Below, piece after piece: positions 10,528-19,130 of a stretch of 64,000 bases of DNA (position 1 is the first letter of the stretch; each line of letters starts with the position of its first letter). The position numbers and the translations under genes were made by a program. Under the pieces are notes generated by a model that saw only the letters and a program-made list of their open reading frames with translations, did no database searches and was not told the origin of the DNA. The stretch comes from Weissella confusa. GTDB lineage: Bacteria; Bacillota; Bacilli; Lactobacillales; Lactobacillaceae. The DNA lies in NCBI GenBank assembly GCA_016466735.1, contig JAAOED010000002.1, forward strand, positions 62,001-126,000, read 5' to 3'.

Positions 10528-10600
10528 GAAAACCTCTTTCTTCAGTTTACTTTGTTACGCGAGGACTCTCTCGCGGTTACTAATAAAAAGCAACTGTACT
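10528..10600 (-). promoter_or_regulatory. Structured pnuC leader, candidate NAD+-II-type element
   Basis: The leader contains the hairpin CGCGAG-AGAGTC-CTCGCG (10575-10558) flanked 5' by AACC and 3' by an A-rich stretch. It then reaches the ribosome binding site AGAGGTTTTC, whose GGTT could pair with that AACC. Translation-controlling NAD+-II (pnuC motif) riboswitches are known upstream of pnuC in lactic streptococci. I cannot confirm the consensus by eye, so this is a candidate only. Confidence 0.4.
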
Positions 10601-10629
10601 AGTGTACGCTAGTTTAAGAAGGTTTGCAA
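10601..10629 (-). promoter_or_regulatory. pnuC promoter
   Basis: TTGCAA (10629-10624), 17-bp spacer, TACACT (10606-10601). Confidence 0.75.
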
Positions 10630-10653
10630 AAACGTTTCACCTATTTAGGACAA

Positions 10654-12144
10654 CTAATATATTTGTGTTTCAAATATCGCCATCATCTTCTTTGTCGCCG
10701 TGTGCAGGAAGATGTCGTACTCAGCAAATGACGGTGAAGACGGCCACACAAACAGTGTCGTTTCATCTGACATCGTTAATCGATCGGCAATCACGATGTC
10801 TGGCGTCTCTGCTTCATCCGTCACAAAGACCACGTTTAACATTTCAGTTGTCATAATCATGCGTTGGATATGTTGCGCCAGAAGATTGTCTTGGTAGTCC
10901 AGGCGCACTCGAATCGTTGGCAACATTTTTTCACGTGGCAAGGCTTGCAAAAATGCATTATAAAAATCAATCTCCATCCGGCGCAAAATTGTGTCTGTCT
11001 GCTCATCAAAAGCCAAACCAACATGACGGAGCACTTTTTGCGTAAACAATTTATATGTCGGGTACAAGGTGTGCCCCGTTGCCATGCCGTCCTCAGCTTG
11101 ATAATTAATGCGAAGTAAAAACATTAAGACAACCACCGGCTGGATCAACAGCAATGGCCAACTGCTATTTTGGCTTTCTGGCAGTTCTTCCTTGAAAAAT
11201 TCACGATAGGTTGTCTGCACACTTTGAAAGACAACATTGTACATCTCTCTGAGCGCTGGCGTTGCGTGATTCATCATATTGCCATGCAAAATCGCATCTG
11301 TCATCAAAACACCCATTGCAAAATTAGCTTCTGCATCTAAGCATTCTGGCATCAAACGACGATAGCGTAATACAATTGCGCGCAACGTGCGATAAGGCAT
11401 CTTCAACTCATCATCATGTTCGATTGTCGATTCAAATATATTACTAATTGCTTCATTTCGATCGATTGTTTGACTTGATTGTAGTCGTGTAATCCAGACG
11501 CCTAAGAAAACAAACAATCGCATTCGTTGCACGTTATTCAAACTCACAACATGGTTCCCCTCAAAAAAGGCCACCGTCTGACGAGTCAGAGATAATATTT
11601 GTTCAGGAAAATAGCGTGTTAAATCGGCTTCAGTTTCAACAATATCCGCCAATACACGATACCTCATAATACGGATAGTTGATTCGCTACCAACCAATTG
11701 CATATTGCTGCTCAACGATACGCCACTGCCTGCCAATCGCTCATTCAACAGTGTTCGGTCAGCTACAAGATGATTACCTGCAATGTCAAGTTGGTCCGCG
11801 AATGTGGCTGCCGAAATTGGGCTATCTGACATACCACGAATCAGCATCGCTAAGGCGTGCGATTCAATCGTATAAAAATACTCCAAACGCATGATATTAA
11901 CTTGATAGCCAGGTGTCCATGAAATCATGCCACCCTTGTCTTCAAACTTCAAAGCCGCCGTATTCACGATGCCGAACCTGGTTTCATCCGCAACGATTTC
12001 GGTGAGCAAAGTCTTTGCCATGTATTTAGAGACGTTAAAATGACGCTCAACTTCAATCAGAGGCACACTTGTTTTGTTTTGTTGATATAAAAAGCGGACA
12101 ACCTGCAACTTCTGATGTTCACGCTTACCCAATAGCCATTCCAT
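10654..12144 (-). CDS. Mga-like transcriptional regulator
   Basis: 496 residues from the ATG at 12144 (MEWLLGKREHQ). This start is preferred over the longer frame to 12192 because GGAGG sits 6 nt upstream. Residues 10-60 (LQVVRFLYQQNKTSVPLIEV.., FNVSKYMAKTLLTEI) look like the N-terminal helix-turn-helix of Mga/AtxA-type regulators, followed by long helical domains. The C-terminal 100 residues (..TPDIVIADRLTMSDETTLFVWPSSP..) resemble an EIIB-like fold. Mga-type proteins activate surface and virulence genes, and a role toward the adjacent surface-protein genes is only suggested. Its first 20 nt overlap the upstream Rgg-like gene, implying translational coupling. Confidence 0.72.
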   Translation of the reverse strand: MEWLLGKREHQKLQVVRFLYQQNKTSVPLIEVERHFNVSKYMAKTLLTEIVADETRFGIVNTAALKFEDKGGMISWTPGYQVNIMRLEYFYTIESHALAMLIRGMSDSPISAATFADQLDIAGNHLVADRTLLNERLAGSGVSLSSNMQLVGSESTIRIMRYRVLADIVETEADLTRYFPEQILSLTRQTVAFFEGNHVVSLNNVQRMRLFVFLGVWITRLQSSQTIDRNEAISNIFESTIEHDDELKMPYRTLRAIVLRYRRLMPECLDAEANFAMGVLMTDAILHGNMMNHATPALREMYNVVFQSVQTTYREFFKEELPESQNSSWPLLLIQPVVVLMFLLRINYQAEDGMATGHTLYPTYKLFTQKVLRHVGLAFDEQTDTILRRMEIDFYNAFLQALPREKMLPTIRVRLDYQDNLLAQHIQRMIMTTEMLNVVFVTDEAETPDIVIADRLTMSDETTLFVWPSSPSFAEYDIFLHTATKKMMAIFETQIY

Positions 12145-13033
12145 GATTATCCTCCAATTCCACCCATAAAAACTGTAACGTAAACGATTCAAAAGACTCG
12201 CCCATCACACGTTCAAAGTAAGGCCAGTTTTCTTTAGGTTGGAAGATTTGAATCATCTCACGTACCGTATCATATTTTTGCTTTGCCAGTGACTGTTTCC
12301 CTGCAATAACTAGTCGAATGACATTGATGACTTCACGCAAAACTGCCGTTGTCCAATCATCAGATTTGACCTGCATGCTGTAAAAAATGGCCACCAATTC
12401 ATCCATACGTGCACGTTGCCCATGTTCAGCATGCATAACAATCAACTCAAAAAGCAACATTCCAATAACTTGAACCGCTTCATGGCGAATGGCACCACCA
12501 TGTTCTTCGCTTAGCTGAATTTGCAAACGAAGGCCGCGTAGCAACTTCTTATATTGTTCACGTAAATCGTCATACGTAAAATAATTCAAATACAGCAATA
12601 CGACCTTTATCTCGGCCAATGTGTAATTCTCAGTTCGACGTAGTAAGTCCATCAATACTGGCTTCAACCGTATAATCATTTCTTCAGGCAGCGTCGCAAC
12701 GCCCCATTCATCGCTATCTTTCGCTAACGCAATAATTTCTGTCACCGATCGCGTCTGACGATAGCTTTCAATCGCAGCCATCATTTGATCAAGTGTCAGG
12801 TCCTGTTCTATTTCCTCATGTGGCATATACATACCAATCTCAGCTAATCCCACATTCAATGTTTTTAAAATGGCATGCAACTTATGCACCGTAATGTCAC
12901 CTTGCCCATTGATAAATGTATAATAGCGGCCACTAGAAATGGCCGTATGTTGCAAAATATCTCGGACAGAAATGTGTTTTAACTCTATAACCTTACGTAC
13001 CGCGTTCAAAATTGGCGTATCAATCCCAGCCAT
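12125..13033 (-). CDS. Rgg/GadR-like transcriptional regulator
   Basis: 302 residues. The N-terminal XRE-type helix-turn-helix (about 8-65: VRKVIELKHISVRDILQHT.., GQGDITVHKLHAILKTLNV) is followed by a wholly alpha-helical C-terminal region of the kind that binds short peptides in Rgg proteins. AGGA lies 8-9 nt before the ATG. No SHP-like pheromone gene was found in the 190 bp upstream on either strand. It overlaps the Mga-like gene by 20 nt, so two regulators are made from one message. A 9-bp inverted repeat in its promoter region may be an autoregulatory operator. Confidence 0.7.
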   Translation of the reverse strand: MAGIDTPILNAVRKVIELKHISVRDILQHTAISSGRYYTFINGQGDITVHKLHAILKTLNVGLAEIGMYMPHEEIEQDLTLDQMMAAIESYRQTRSVTEIIALAKDSDEWGVATLPEEMIIRLKPVLMDLLRRTENYTLAEIKVVLLYLNYFTYDDLREQYKKLLRGLRLQIQLSEEHGGAIRHEAVQVIGMLLFELIVMHAEHGQRARMDELVAIFYSMQVKSDDWTTAVLREVINVIRLVIAGKQSLAKQKYDTVREMIQIFQPKENWPYFERVMGESFESFTLQFLWVELEDNHGMAIG

Positions 13034-13085
13034 ACCAAAATTCCTCTCTTAATCCCGGAAATCTCACTTACATTCGGGAAGTTTA

Positions 13086-13130
13086 TCACACCTTTTTTCT
13101 CTCTATATGATTATTTTATATAAGGTGTGA
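13086..13130. promoter_or_regulatory. Inverted repeat in the Rgg-like gene promoter
   Basis: TCACACCTT (13086-13094) and AAGGTGTGA (13122-13130) flank 27 bp of AT-rich DNA that contains -10-like sequences for the minus-strand regulator genes. Candidate operator for Rgg or Mga-like autoregulation. Confidence 0.45.
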
Positions 13131-13192
13131 AAAACTATCATTAGGCTGGTTTTTTTATTTTTTACAAAAATACCTGTTAATTAATTCGCTAT

Positions 13193-13219
13193 TTTAAAAA
13201 TAATCCAAACGGCGATTAT
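13193..13219 (-). terminator. Weak terminator after the unknown gene
   Basis: AATAATC-GCCGTTTG-GATTATT followed by TTTAAAA on the minus strand, overlapping the stop region of the gene ending at 13220. Confidence 0.5.
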
Positions 13220-14008
13220 TTAATTAATATCTTTCAGGCGATACGTCCACCTTAACTCTCGCAATACATATGCCATCACTTTAAGTGACTCAGCAATGTT
13301 ACCCGCAATGTGATAGCCCTTAACCAACGGGCCCGTTAAGTCTGCCCGTTGGTTCAACTGTCGAATAACACCTAAATATACATACCACAATTGCCCCATC
13401 GTGACTTTTATTGGCGACGGCGTGATTTCATAAACCTGCTCAGTTTCATAAGATGTAATCGACATTCCCAACACATTTGGCGTTCGAATCATAAACGCAA
13501 CATCATTTAACATCGGCACCTGACCGACCCGTGAAATAATCCACGTCCCCTGGTTTGGCAGATGCACCAGCTTGCCAAATCGTGTCGTTTCAGTCACTTC
13601 ACCAATACGAACGGGACCAACAAACGTCGCCTCTTCATTCAAAAACATGCCCGTCAATCCTATCGGCGTCACATCATTTGTGTGTGCCGATGGCCAATAA
13701 GGCTTTATCATGCACTCTACTTTTTCAAATGGTACGCATAGCACCCGGTTATAATAATCAATTAATTCGATGTATGTCATGTTCCACGGGTACTTTCCCC
13801 CAAGTTTGACTGCTTGAAAAGCGTTGTCGTCATTAAAGCTTAAATCTTCTTTTTTGTGGGGCTGGATTTTTTTGATTTCATCCTGCTGAACAGGCGTATA
13901 AACTAACGTGTCATCAAGCAGCACATAAACAGTTTCATCATCTACCTTATCAATAACGCCCGTTCTACCATCTTGTAGCATAATGCGATCCAATGCGTAA
14001 AATTCCAT
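13220..14008 (-). CDS. Unknown protein with an SH3-like N-terminus
   Basis: 262 residues; I do not recognise the family. The first 50 residues (LDRIMLQDGRTGVIDKVDDE.., ETVYVLLDDTLVYTPVQQDEI) read like a small KOW/SH3-like beta barrel. The rest is mixed alpha/beta without signal peptide, membrane segments or obvious catalytic motifs, and ends in a basic segment (ELRWTYRLKDIN). GGAG lies 9 nt before the ATG. It sits between a surface-protein gene and the Rgg/Mga-like pair, all on one strand but separated by terminators, so no operon partner is implied. Confidence 0.75.
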   Translation of the reverse strand: MEFYALDRIMLQDGRTGVIDKVDDETVYVLLDDTLVYTPVQQDEIKKIQPHKKEDLSFNDDNAFQAVKLGGKYPWNMTYIELIDYYNRVLCVPFEKVECMIKPYWPSAHTNDVTPIGLTGMFLNEEATFVGPVRIGEVTETTRFGKLVHLPNQGTWIISRVGQVPMLNDVAFMIRTPNVLGMSITSYETEQVYEITPSPIKVTMGQLWYVYLGVIRQLNQRADLTGPLVKGYHIAGNIAESLKVMAYVLRELRWTYRLKDIN

Positions 14009-14025
14009 CTACTCACTCTCCTGCC

Positions 14026-14064
14026 AAAAAAGACGTCAATTCTTGTTAGAAATTGACGTCTTTT
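14026..14064 (-). terminator. Terminator of the KxYKxGKxW surface-protein gene
   Basis: On the minus strand AAAAGACGTCAATT pairs with AATTGACGTCTTTT around an 11-nt loop, followed by a T-run. Confidence 0.9.
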
Positions 14065-14098
14065 AATTATCTAAAATTCGATTCTAAAAATCCGAAAA

Positions 14099-15283
14099 TT
14101 AACCGCGACGGCGTGAAGCGACAGCTGCAACACCTAAGGCACCTAGTACACCAAAGGCAGTCAATGCAGCATTTGACTTAGCAGTTGCAGCAGTATCTGG
14201 CAAGTCAACGTGCTTTGCTGATGATGCAACGGTTGCGGCTGAAGCAATCGTCTTAGCAGCTGCTGAGTTAGCAGATGCGGCAGGGGCAGTCATTGATGCA
14301 TCTGATGATGCAACGGCAGTCTTTACAAGTTCACCGTTGTTTGTTGCGGCATCCTTGGTATCAACTGAGTTAGTCTCACCGTTATCCTTAGTGTCAACAG
14401 TGACATCCTTACCATTGTCCTTGTTATCAACGTTAGCGTTTCCGTTAGCATCATGGTCGTGGTTATCAGCTGACGTAACTGGTTCGTTTGGCACCATATC
14501 CGTCTTTGATTGTGGTGCTGCGATTGGTTGTGTGTCCGCTGTTTGGTATTGCATTGGATCGTTTGGCACTACTGCAGTCACAGTCTTGCTTCCGTCGGCG
14601 TTAGTAACTGTTCCGGCTGGATCGTTTTCAACACTTCCAGTCCATGACTCACTACCATCGGCGTTCTTCACAACATTGGCCGGCTCGTTTGCTACTGAAC
14701 CAGTAATATTACCATTTTCATCAACGTTCATTCCAGCTGGTGCGTTTGGCACCATATCTGACTTTGATTCAGGTGCTGCAATTGGTTGTGTGTCTGCTGT
14801 TTGGTAGTACACAGGATCGTTTGGAACAACCATTGCCACGTTCTTTGGCGCATCCGCTGGTTGTGTATCTGGGCGTTGAATCTCAGGCGCTGGTGTATTT
14901 GGCACCATGTCTGACTTTGATTGTGGCGCTGCGATTGGTTGCGTGTCTGCTGTTTGGTTGTACACTGGATCATTTGGCACTACCATTTCCATGCTCTTTG
15001 GAGCTGCGGCTGGTTGTGTGTCTGGTCGTTGAATCTCAGGCGCTGGTGTGTTTGGCACCATCGCTGATGAGTTTTGTGGCGCAGCGATAGGTTCTGTACT
15101 TGGTGTTTGATAGTGGTGACGGTGGTGGTGTGCACTCAAAGCCATCACACCTTGTGGTTGATCTGCAGATGGCGTTACAGTATCTGCGTTAGCAACAACC
15201 GTTGCGCCACCCATAGCAGCAACTGAAATAGCGGCAGCAACTACCCATTGCTTACCTGCTTTGTACATCTTCTTACGTTCCAT
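14099..15283 (-). CDS. KxYKxGKxW-signal surface protein with repeats and an LPDTA anchor
   Basis: 394 residues. The N-terminus KMYKAGKQWVVAAAISVAAM is a KxYKxGKxW signal peptide. The mature protein opens with a His-rich patch (HHHRHH, about 52-57), then about 200 residues of Pro/Asp/Ala-rich imperfect repeats (TQPIAAPQ..MVPN, PAPEIQRPDTQP). An Asn/Asp/Lys-rich stretch and a Ser/Ala-rich stem follow. The C-terminus is LPDTAATAKS, a hydrophobic segment and RRRG: a sortase-type signal with A instead of the usual G. Extended, intrinsically disordered wall protein by composition; function unknown. GGAGGGG lies 8 nt upstream. It has a long (over 100 nt) upstream region with no other gene. Confidence 0.85.
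   Translation of the reverse strand: MERKKMYKAGKQWVVAAAISVAAMGGATVVANADTVTPSADQPQGVMALSAHHHRHHYQTPSTEPIAAPQNSSAMVPNTPAPEIQRPDTQPAAAPKSMEMVVPNDPVYNQTADTQPIAAPQSKSDMVPNTPAPEIQRPDTQPADAPKNVAMVVPNDPVYYQTADTQPIAAPESKSDMVPNAPAGMNVDENGNITGSVANEPANVVKNADGSESWTGSVENDPAGTVTNADGSKTVTAVVPNDPMQYQTADTQPIAAPQSKTDMVPNEPVTSADNHDHDANGNANVDNKDNGKDVTVDTKDNGETNSVDTKDAATNNGELVKTAVASSDASMTAPAASANSAAAKTIASAATVASSAKHVDLPDTAATAKSNAALTAFGVLGALGVAAVASRRRG
14470..15103 (-). repeat. In-gene tandem repeats of the surface-protein gene
   Basis: The coding DNA repeats a unit of about 150 bp (TQPIAAPQ..SDMVPN, ..EIQRPDTQPA, ..VVPNDPVY) twice almost perfectly and several more times in shortened form. Repeat number is likely to vary between strains. 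Confidence 0.75.
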
Positions 15284-15461
15284 GACGTATCCCCTCCAAA
15301 TATATGTGGAAAATATAGTATTTATTACAAAAACTATGTTATACGCCTGAATTTTAATTTGTGATGTACTTCCTTATATAGTTGTTCCGCCCGTCTCAAC
15401 TAACTTTTTTTGAAAAATATAAATAAAATTGTCGGCATTAACTCGCCGTATTTTGCAAAAT

Positions 15462-15491
15462 AAAAAAGCGAGCATCACTGCTCGCTTTTTT
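15462..15491 (-). terminator. Terminator of rpoE
   Basis: AAAAAAGCGAGCA and TGCTCGCTTTTTT arms around a short loop, symmetric T/A runs; 11 bp after the rpoE stop. Confidence 0.9.
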
Positions 15492-15501
15492 ATCGATAAT
15501 A

Positions 15502-16095
15502 TTATCGCTCGATGTCACCTGAACCGTAGTCGTCATCGACTGGTGCAATGCCACCGATTTCTTCGCCGATACCACCAGCAACTTCGTCATTACCGAAATC
15601 ATCTGATGAATCGTCATCATCGTCGTCATCTGCATCATCATCGTCTGAATCAGCAGCTGCCGTCTCGTCTTCGTCTTCAACTTCACCGAAGTCGTCGTCT
15701 TCAGGATCATCATCGTTGTAGTCGATAACATCGTCATCATCCGCAACGTCTGCCAAAAAGGCGTTGATCTTCTTACGCTTCTTCTTCTTTGGTTGACCTT
15801 CTTCTTCTTCAAGATCCAAGTGAACGGCTTCATCAATTGAGTCGATTGGGTACCATGAACGTAGTCCCCACATGTTATCACCCAATGAAATGAATGAACC
15901 GTCAATATTCAAATCAGTGTAGAATTGTGCCAAGCGCGCACGAATCTCTTCATCTGACTTACCAGTGAATGATTGTACTTCATTCAACAAGTCGTTAAAC
16001 GCCATGGTGTCATGACGGTCAGACAAAATCGCACGAGCAACTTCAATCATTGAAAGCTCAGCCTTATTTTGGCCGTCAAATTGTGTTAATGCCAA
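15502..16095 (-). CDS. rpoE: RNA polymerase delta subunit
   Basis: 197 residues. The N-terminal winged HARE-HTH domain (about 8-95: [20 protein letters not shown].., [21 protein letters not shown]) is followed by a basic KKKKRKK patch and then an extreme Asp/Glu tail of about 80 residues. This is the architecture of the Gram-positive delta factor, which displaces RNA from polymerase and promotes recycling. The frame begins with TTG at 16095 rather than ATG; AAAGGA lies 11 nt upstream. The basic patch before the acidic tail is the known K-tract. Own terminator; the upstream neighbour is a HAD phosphatase. Confidence 0.96.
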   Translation of the reverse strand: MALTQFDGQNKAELSMIEVARAILSDRHDTMAFNDLLNEVQSFTGKSDEEIRARLAQFYTDLNIDGSFISLGDNMWGLRSWYPIDSIDEAVHLDLEEEEGQPKKKKRKKINAFLADVADDDDVIDYNDDDPEDDDFGEVEDEDETAAADSDDDDADDDDDDDSSDDFGNDEVAGGIGEEIGGIAPVDDDYGSGDIER

Positions 16096-16179
16096 ATCAC
16101 TGCACGTCCTTTCGCGGTCTTACTCAATGTCTTATCTTACAATATTTCAGCCGTTTCGGCAAATGTTATTCTTCGGAAA

Positions 16180-17013
16180 TTAAGCTAGTTCTGGTACATC
16201 ACGTCCCAAAACCCACTTTTCAACAGCCACACCAACACCATCTGTGTTTTGTGTCGTTGTTTCGACGTCAGCTACCGCCTTCACTTCTGGGACAGCATTC
16301 CCCATTGCAACGCCCAGTCCGGCCGCCTCAATCATCGTGATATCGTTTTGTTGATCACCGAGAGCCATCGTCTCAGATTGATCAATACCCAACTTATCGG
16401 CCAACGTCAACAAGCCACTCCCCTTCGTCGCGTCTTTATGCATGAACTCCAAGTGTTGTGGCGTTGACTTCACAATATAGTACGCTTCCTTAACGTCGTT
16501 TGGCAACGCATCTCGCCAAGCATCAATGTCAGCTTCATCCCCAATGAACATAAACTTGACATAGTGATCATTTGGGTCCATTTCATCAACCGGCTTGATG
16601 AATAATGGCATCTTAATCAAAAAGTTCTCACGGCTAGCCCAGTAGTTAATTTCCTTGGCTGACGTATAAGCGGCATCAATCGTTTCAACCTGCAGGTAAG
16701 CGCCCAACTCATCGGCAACCTCGCGCAAACGTAGGTAGTCTGAGTAAGCTAGTTCCTTACCACCAAGTTCTTCACCATTAGTCGTCTGCACAACACCACC
16801 GTTGTACGTAATCGCATATTGATCATCTTGGTGATTCAAGCCCAACTCATCCAAATATTCTTGAACTCCTGGCAAAGGACGACCCGTCGTCAAAACAACT
16901 TTCACGCCTTGCGCGGTTGCTTCTTGTAGCGCCGCCTTCACACGTGGTGTCACTTGCTTCGCTGTATTAACTAGCGTGTCATCAATATCAATCGTAATCA
17001 ACTTAATTGCCAT
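16180..17013 (-). CDS. Cof-type HAD-superfamily phosphatase (YidA-like)
   Basis: 277 residues. HAD motif I DIDDTLVN at residues 9-16 supplies the nucleophile and acid/base Asp. Motif II is the Thr/Ser of LTTGRP, motif III is Lys in KGSGLLTLADKLG, and motif IV is GDQQNDITM. The large C2B cap between motifs II and III is typical of the Cof/YidA group, which dephosphorylates sugar phosphates and similar metabolites. AAGGGGA lies about 7 nt before the ATG. It starts 12 bp after the stop of the HD-domain gene, so the two are probably cotranscribed. The true substrate cannot be told from sequence. Confidence 0.92.
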   Translation of the reverse strand: MAIKLITIDIDDTLVNTAKQVTPRVKAALQEATAQGVKVVLTTGRPLPGVQEYLDELGLNHQDDQYAITYNGGVVQTTNGEELGGKELAYSDYLRLREVADELGAYLQVETIDAAYTSAKEINYWASRENFLIKMPLFIKPVDEMDPNDHYVKFMFIGDEADIDAWRDALPNDVKEAYYIVKSTPQHLEFMHKDATKGSGLLTLADKLGIDQSETMALGDQQNDITMIEAAGLGVAMGNAVPEVKAVADVETTTQNTDGVGVAVEKWVLGRDVPELA

Positions 17014-17025
17014 ATTTTATTCCCC

Positions 17026-18384
17026 TTATTTTTCACTCGGCGTTACCAACGTCTCGTTGTGCACGTAACGTTGGAATTCAGCATACAACGGCGCCATTAC
17101 ATCATCAACCGCTTGCGTATTCATCATCTCACGCGGGAAGAAGAAGCGGGCGTTTCCGAAAATGCGACCAGTCATCGCTGCCACCAATGCACTTTGCGTT
17201 GATAGTTCAAACAGCTCCCCCGCTGGCTGCATCATTTCAATCTGTGTACGTGGTTTCTTATCACTTGGATTATACGCATCGTATGGCAAGTCATAACTGT
17301 CATTTTCAGCAGTGTAATAACGTTCGTCAAAACCAGCCGATGCAATTAATTTTGTAATTGCTGGTAACAAGCCACGCGCTGAATCCTCAATCAAAATTGA
17401 CTTCAACGGCTTACGGTCCAAGAAACGGGTTGCCAAATCTGCCAAAATCGCATCATCTGCTAAACGCCACTCACTAATGTTAGCCAACATGACTGAATCA
17501 TCCAGCATCAAGTATTGGGCGAGTGTAAAGTCGCCAGCAAACAACGGCATCAGCGCTGGTGAGATGAAACTCGTTGAAATTCGTGAATCCGTCTTGCTCT
17601 CATCGTATAAAAACTTTGCGCGTTCTAGCAAGTGCTGCAACAGCACTTCAAACGAACGTGACACTGGGTGGAAATAAACCTGCACGTACATTTGATAACG
17701 TGACACCACGTAATCTTCCACGGCATACATTCCCTTTTGATCAAAAGCAATTCCCCCCTTATATGGACGCATCACGTGAATGATACGAGCCAAGTCAAAC
17801 TCACCATACGTCGCACCAGAGTAATAGGCATCGCGCAACAAGTAATCCATACGGTCAGCGTCAATTTGACTAGAAATCAATTGCACCACTTGTGGATTTT
17901 CATAAGTCTTACCAATAACACTCGCTACCTTAGCCGGAAAATCAGGTGCCACTTGTCGCAAAACTTGATTAATCTCAGTCTCCGGCGACAAAATAATCTG
18001 TTGTGTGTACGACTCATGATCCGTATTGAAAATGTGTTCAAACGTGTGTGAGTATGGGCCGTGACCTAAATCGTGAAGCAAAGCTGACGTTAACAGCAAC
18101 AAACGCTCACTTGGATCCCACAACCCATCACCCGGTTCCTGAGTTGGATAAAACTTTTCTAAATGGTCAGCAAACTGACGTGCAATTTCATACACACCTA
18201 GCGAGTGTGAAAAACGCGAGTGCTCAGCGCCGTGAAAAACGGCACTAGCTACGCCCAATTGCTTAATTCGTCGTAGTCGTTGAAATTCAGACGTTCCAAT
18301 TAAATCAAGAATAACTTGATCTTGGACACGAATAAAATTATGTACCGGGTCACGAAAGACCTTTTCCTTTACTTCTGTCGTCAT
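17026..18384 (-). CDS. HD-domain phosphohydrolase (YwfO-like)
   Basis: 452 residues. The opening KVFRDPVHNFIRVQDQVILDLI and QRLRRIKQLGVASAVFHGAEHSRFSHS.. are typical of the YwfO / EF1143 branch of dNTP triphosphohydrolases. The metal-binding HD motif is in ALLHDLGHGPYSHTFE; a further Asp is in SSQIDADRMDYLLRD. Family members hydrolyse dNTPs to nucleoside and triphosphate and are allosterically controlled by a nucleotide, so a role in dNTP pool control is likely. AAGG lies 8 nt before the ATG, and a TATAAT sits at 18442-18437 upstream. It is divergent from the DUF1934 gene on the plus strand. Confidence 0.9.
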   Translation of the reverse strand: MTTEVKEKVFRDPVHNFIRVQDQVILDLIGTSEFQRLRRIKQLGVASAVFHGAEHSRFSHSLGVYEIARQFADHLEKFYPTQEPGDGLWDPSERLLLLTSALLHDLGHGPYSHTFEHIFNTDHESYTQQIILSPETEINQVLRQVAPDFPAKVASVIGKTYENPQVVQLISSQIDADRMDYLLRDAYYSGATYGEFDLARIIHVMRPYKGGIAFDQKGMYAVEDYVVSRYQMYVQVYFHPVSRSFEVLLQHLLERAKFLYDESKTDSRISTSFISPALMPLFAGDFTLAQYLMLDDSVMLANISEWRLADDAILADLATRFLDRKPLKSILIEDSARGLLPAITKLIASAGFDERYYTAENDSYDLPYDAYNPSDKKPRTQIEMMQPAGELFELSTQSALVAAMTGRIFGNARFFFPREMMNTQAVDDVMAPLYAEFQRYVHNETLVTPSEK

Positions 18385-18497
18385 AAGTCGAACCTTGATT
18401 CCTTCCCTATTTCCGAACTACTGATTCGTTACTTACATTATAACCTAGAAATACCTGTATAATAGAAGCAATAGGCTTATTGAAGGAGGAAATTTGT

Positions 18498-18926
18498 ATG
18501 GCAGATTCAGCCAATGGATATCCAGTAACATTGAAATTAACTACCGTCATCCGTCAAGAAGGTGACGAAGAGACATTTACGTTCGAAGAAGCTGGCACCA
18601 TCACCCCCATGGGCGAAACGTTGTACCTACGTTACATCGAACACCAAGCAGGTTTAGAAACGCCGGTTACATTCAAGTTGACCCCAGCTGGTGAAGTATC
18701 ATTAAAGCGTTCTGGTCAAAGCGACGTGCGCTTGCAGTTCGCAACGGACGCTACAATTCCAACGCGTTATGTCACGCCACAAGGCTCAATGTCAATTGAT
18801 GTCCGCACAAATGATTTGAAAACCGTCCTTACTGATGATTTCGGTCACATTAACGTCGCCTACTCACTACTCGCTGGTGAAACGTTGCTAGGTGATTATT
18901 CACTTGAGCTTCACTTTGAAAAGTAG
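18498..18926 (+). CDS. DUF1934 (YwiB-like) beta-barrel protein
   Basis: 142 residues from the ATG at 18498, preceded by AGGAGG at a spacing of 8 nt. The longer frame from 18480 is rejected because its start overlaps that site. The sequence (PVTLKLTTVIRQEGDEETFTF.., ETLYLRYIEH, ..DVRTNDLKTVLTDDFGHINVAYSL) matches the small calycin-like DUF1934 family of Firmicutes, cytosolic and of unknown biochemical role. A TATAAT at 18458-18463 provides a -10 box; the -35 region is poor. It is one of few plus-strand genes and is followed by its own terminator. Confidence 0.9.
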   Translation: MADSANGYPVTLKLTTVIRQEGDEETFTFEEAGTITPMGETLYLRYIEHQAGLETPVTFKLTPAGEVSLKRSGQSDVRLQFATDATIPTRYVTPQGSMSIDVRTNDLKTVLTDDFGHINVAYSLLAGETLLGDYSLELHFEK

Positions 18927-18933
18927 CACGAAA

Positions 18934-18975
18934 AAGCCTCGCCAATGCAATAACGCATTAGCGAGGCTTAATTTT
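18934..18975 (+). terminator. Terminator of the DUF1934 gene
   Basis: GCCTCGCcAATGC pairs with GCATTaGCGAGGC, followed by TTAATTTTT. Confidence 0.88.
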
Positions 18976-18981
18976 TGGCAT

Positions 18982-19130
18982 AAAAAAAGACCATCGTGCA
19001 AGAGGGGGAACGCAACGATGGTCCGCCGCCGGCTACTATCGCAACCAGCGAGGGGGGTGTTACATACTTTGGGGAAATATGTAACGCTTCATGTACTTTG
19101 GGGAGTAATGAAATCCACTAGGAACAGCGG
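18982..19130 (-). ncRNA. Candidate small RNA with C-rich hairpin loops
   Basis: No coding frame explains this gap between two terminated genes. On the minus strand it folds by eye into a row of hairpins: 19132-19113 (ATCCGCT/AGTGGAT), 19112-19088 (loop CCCCAA), 19085-19059 (GTTACATA/TATGTAAC, loop TTTCCCCAAAG), 19049-19028, and a terminator stem GACCATCGT/ACGATGGTC (19023-18989) followed by TTTTTTT. Two hairpins share the 10-mer CCCCAAAGTA, and further C-runs lie at 19057-19052 and in the terminator loop. AT-rich -10-like sequences (TATTAT, TATACA) lie at 19142-19134. C-rich loops in Gram-positive sRNAs are known to pair with Shine-Dalgarno sequences. Exact 5' end unknown. Confidence 0.55.

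Noticed and set aside
12145-12192. Sixteen extra N-terminal residues of the Mga-like protein
   Set aside because: They are encoded inside the Rgg-like gene upstream of a perfect GGAGG site, which points to the ATG at 12144.
13034-13219. SHP-type pheromone gene next to the Rgg-like regulator
   Set aside because: Only frames of fewer than ten codons without ribosome binding sites were found on either strand.
15438-15905. 155-residue His/Met/Thr-rich frame overlapping rpoE
   Set aside because: It is a shifted reading of the repetitive GAT/GAC tract of rpoE and has no independent signals.
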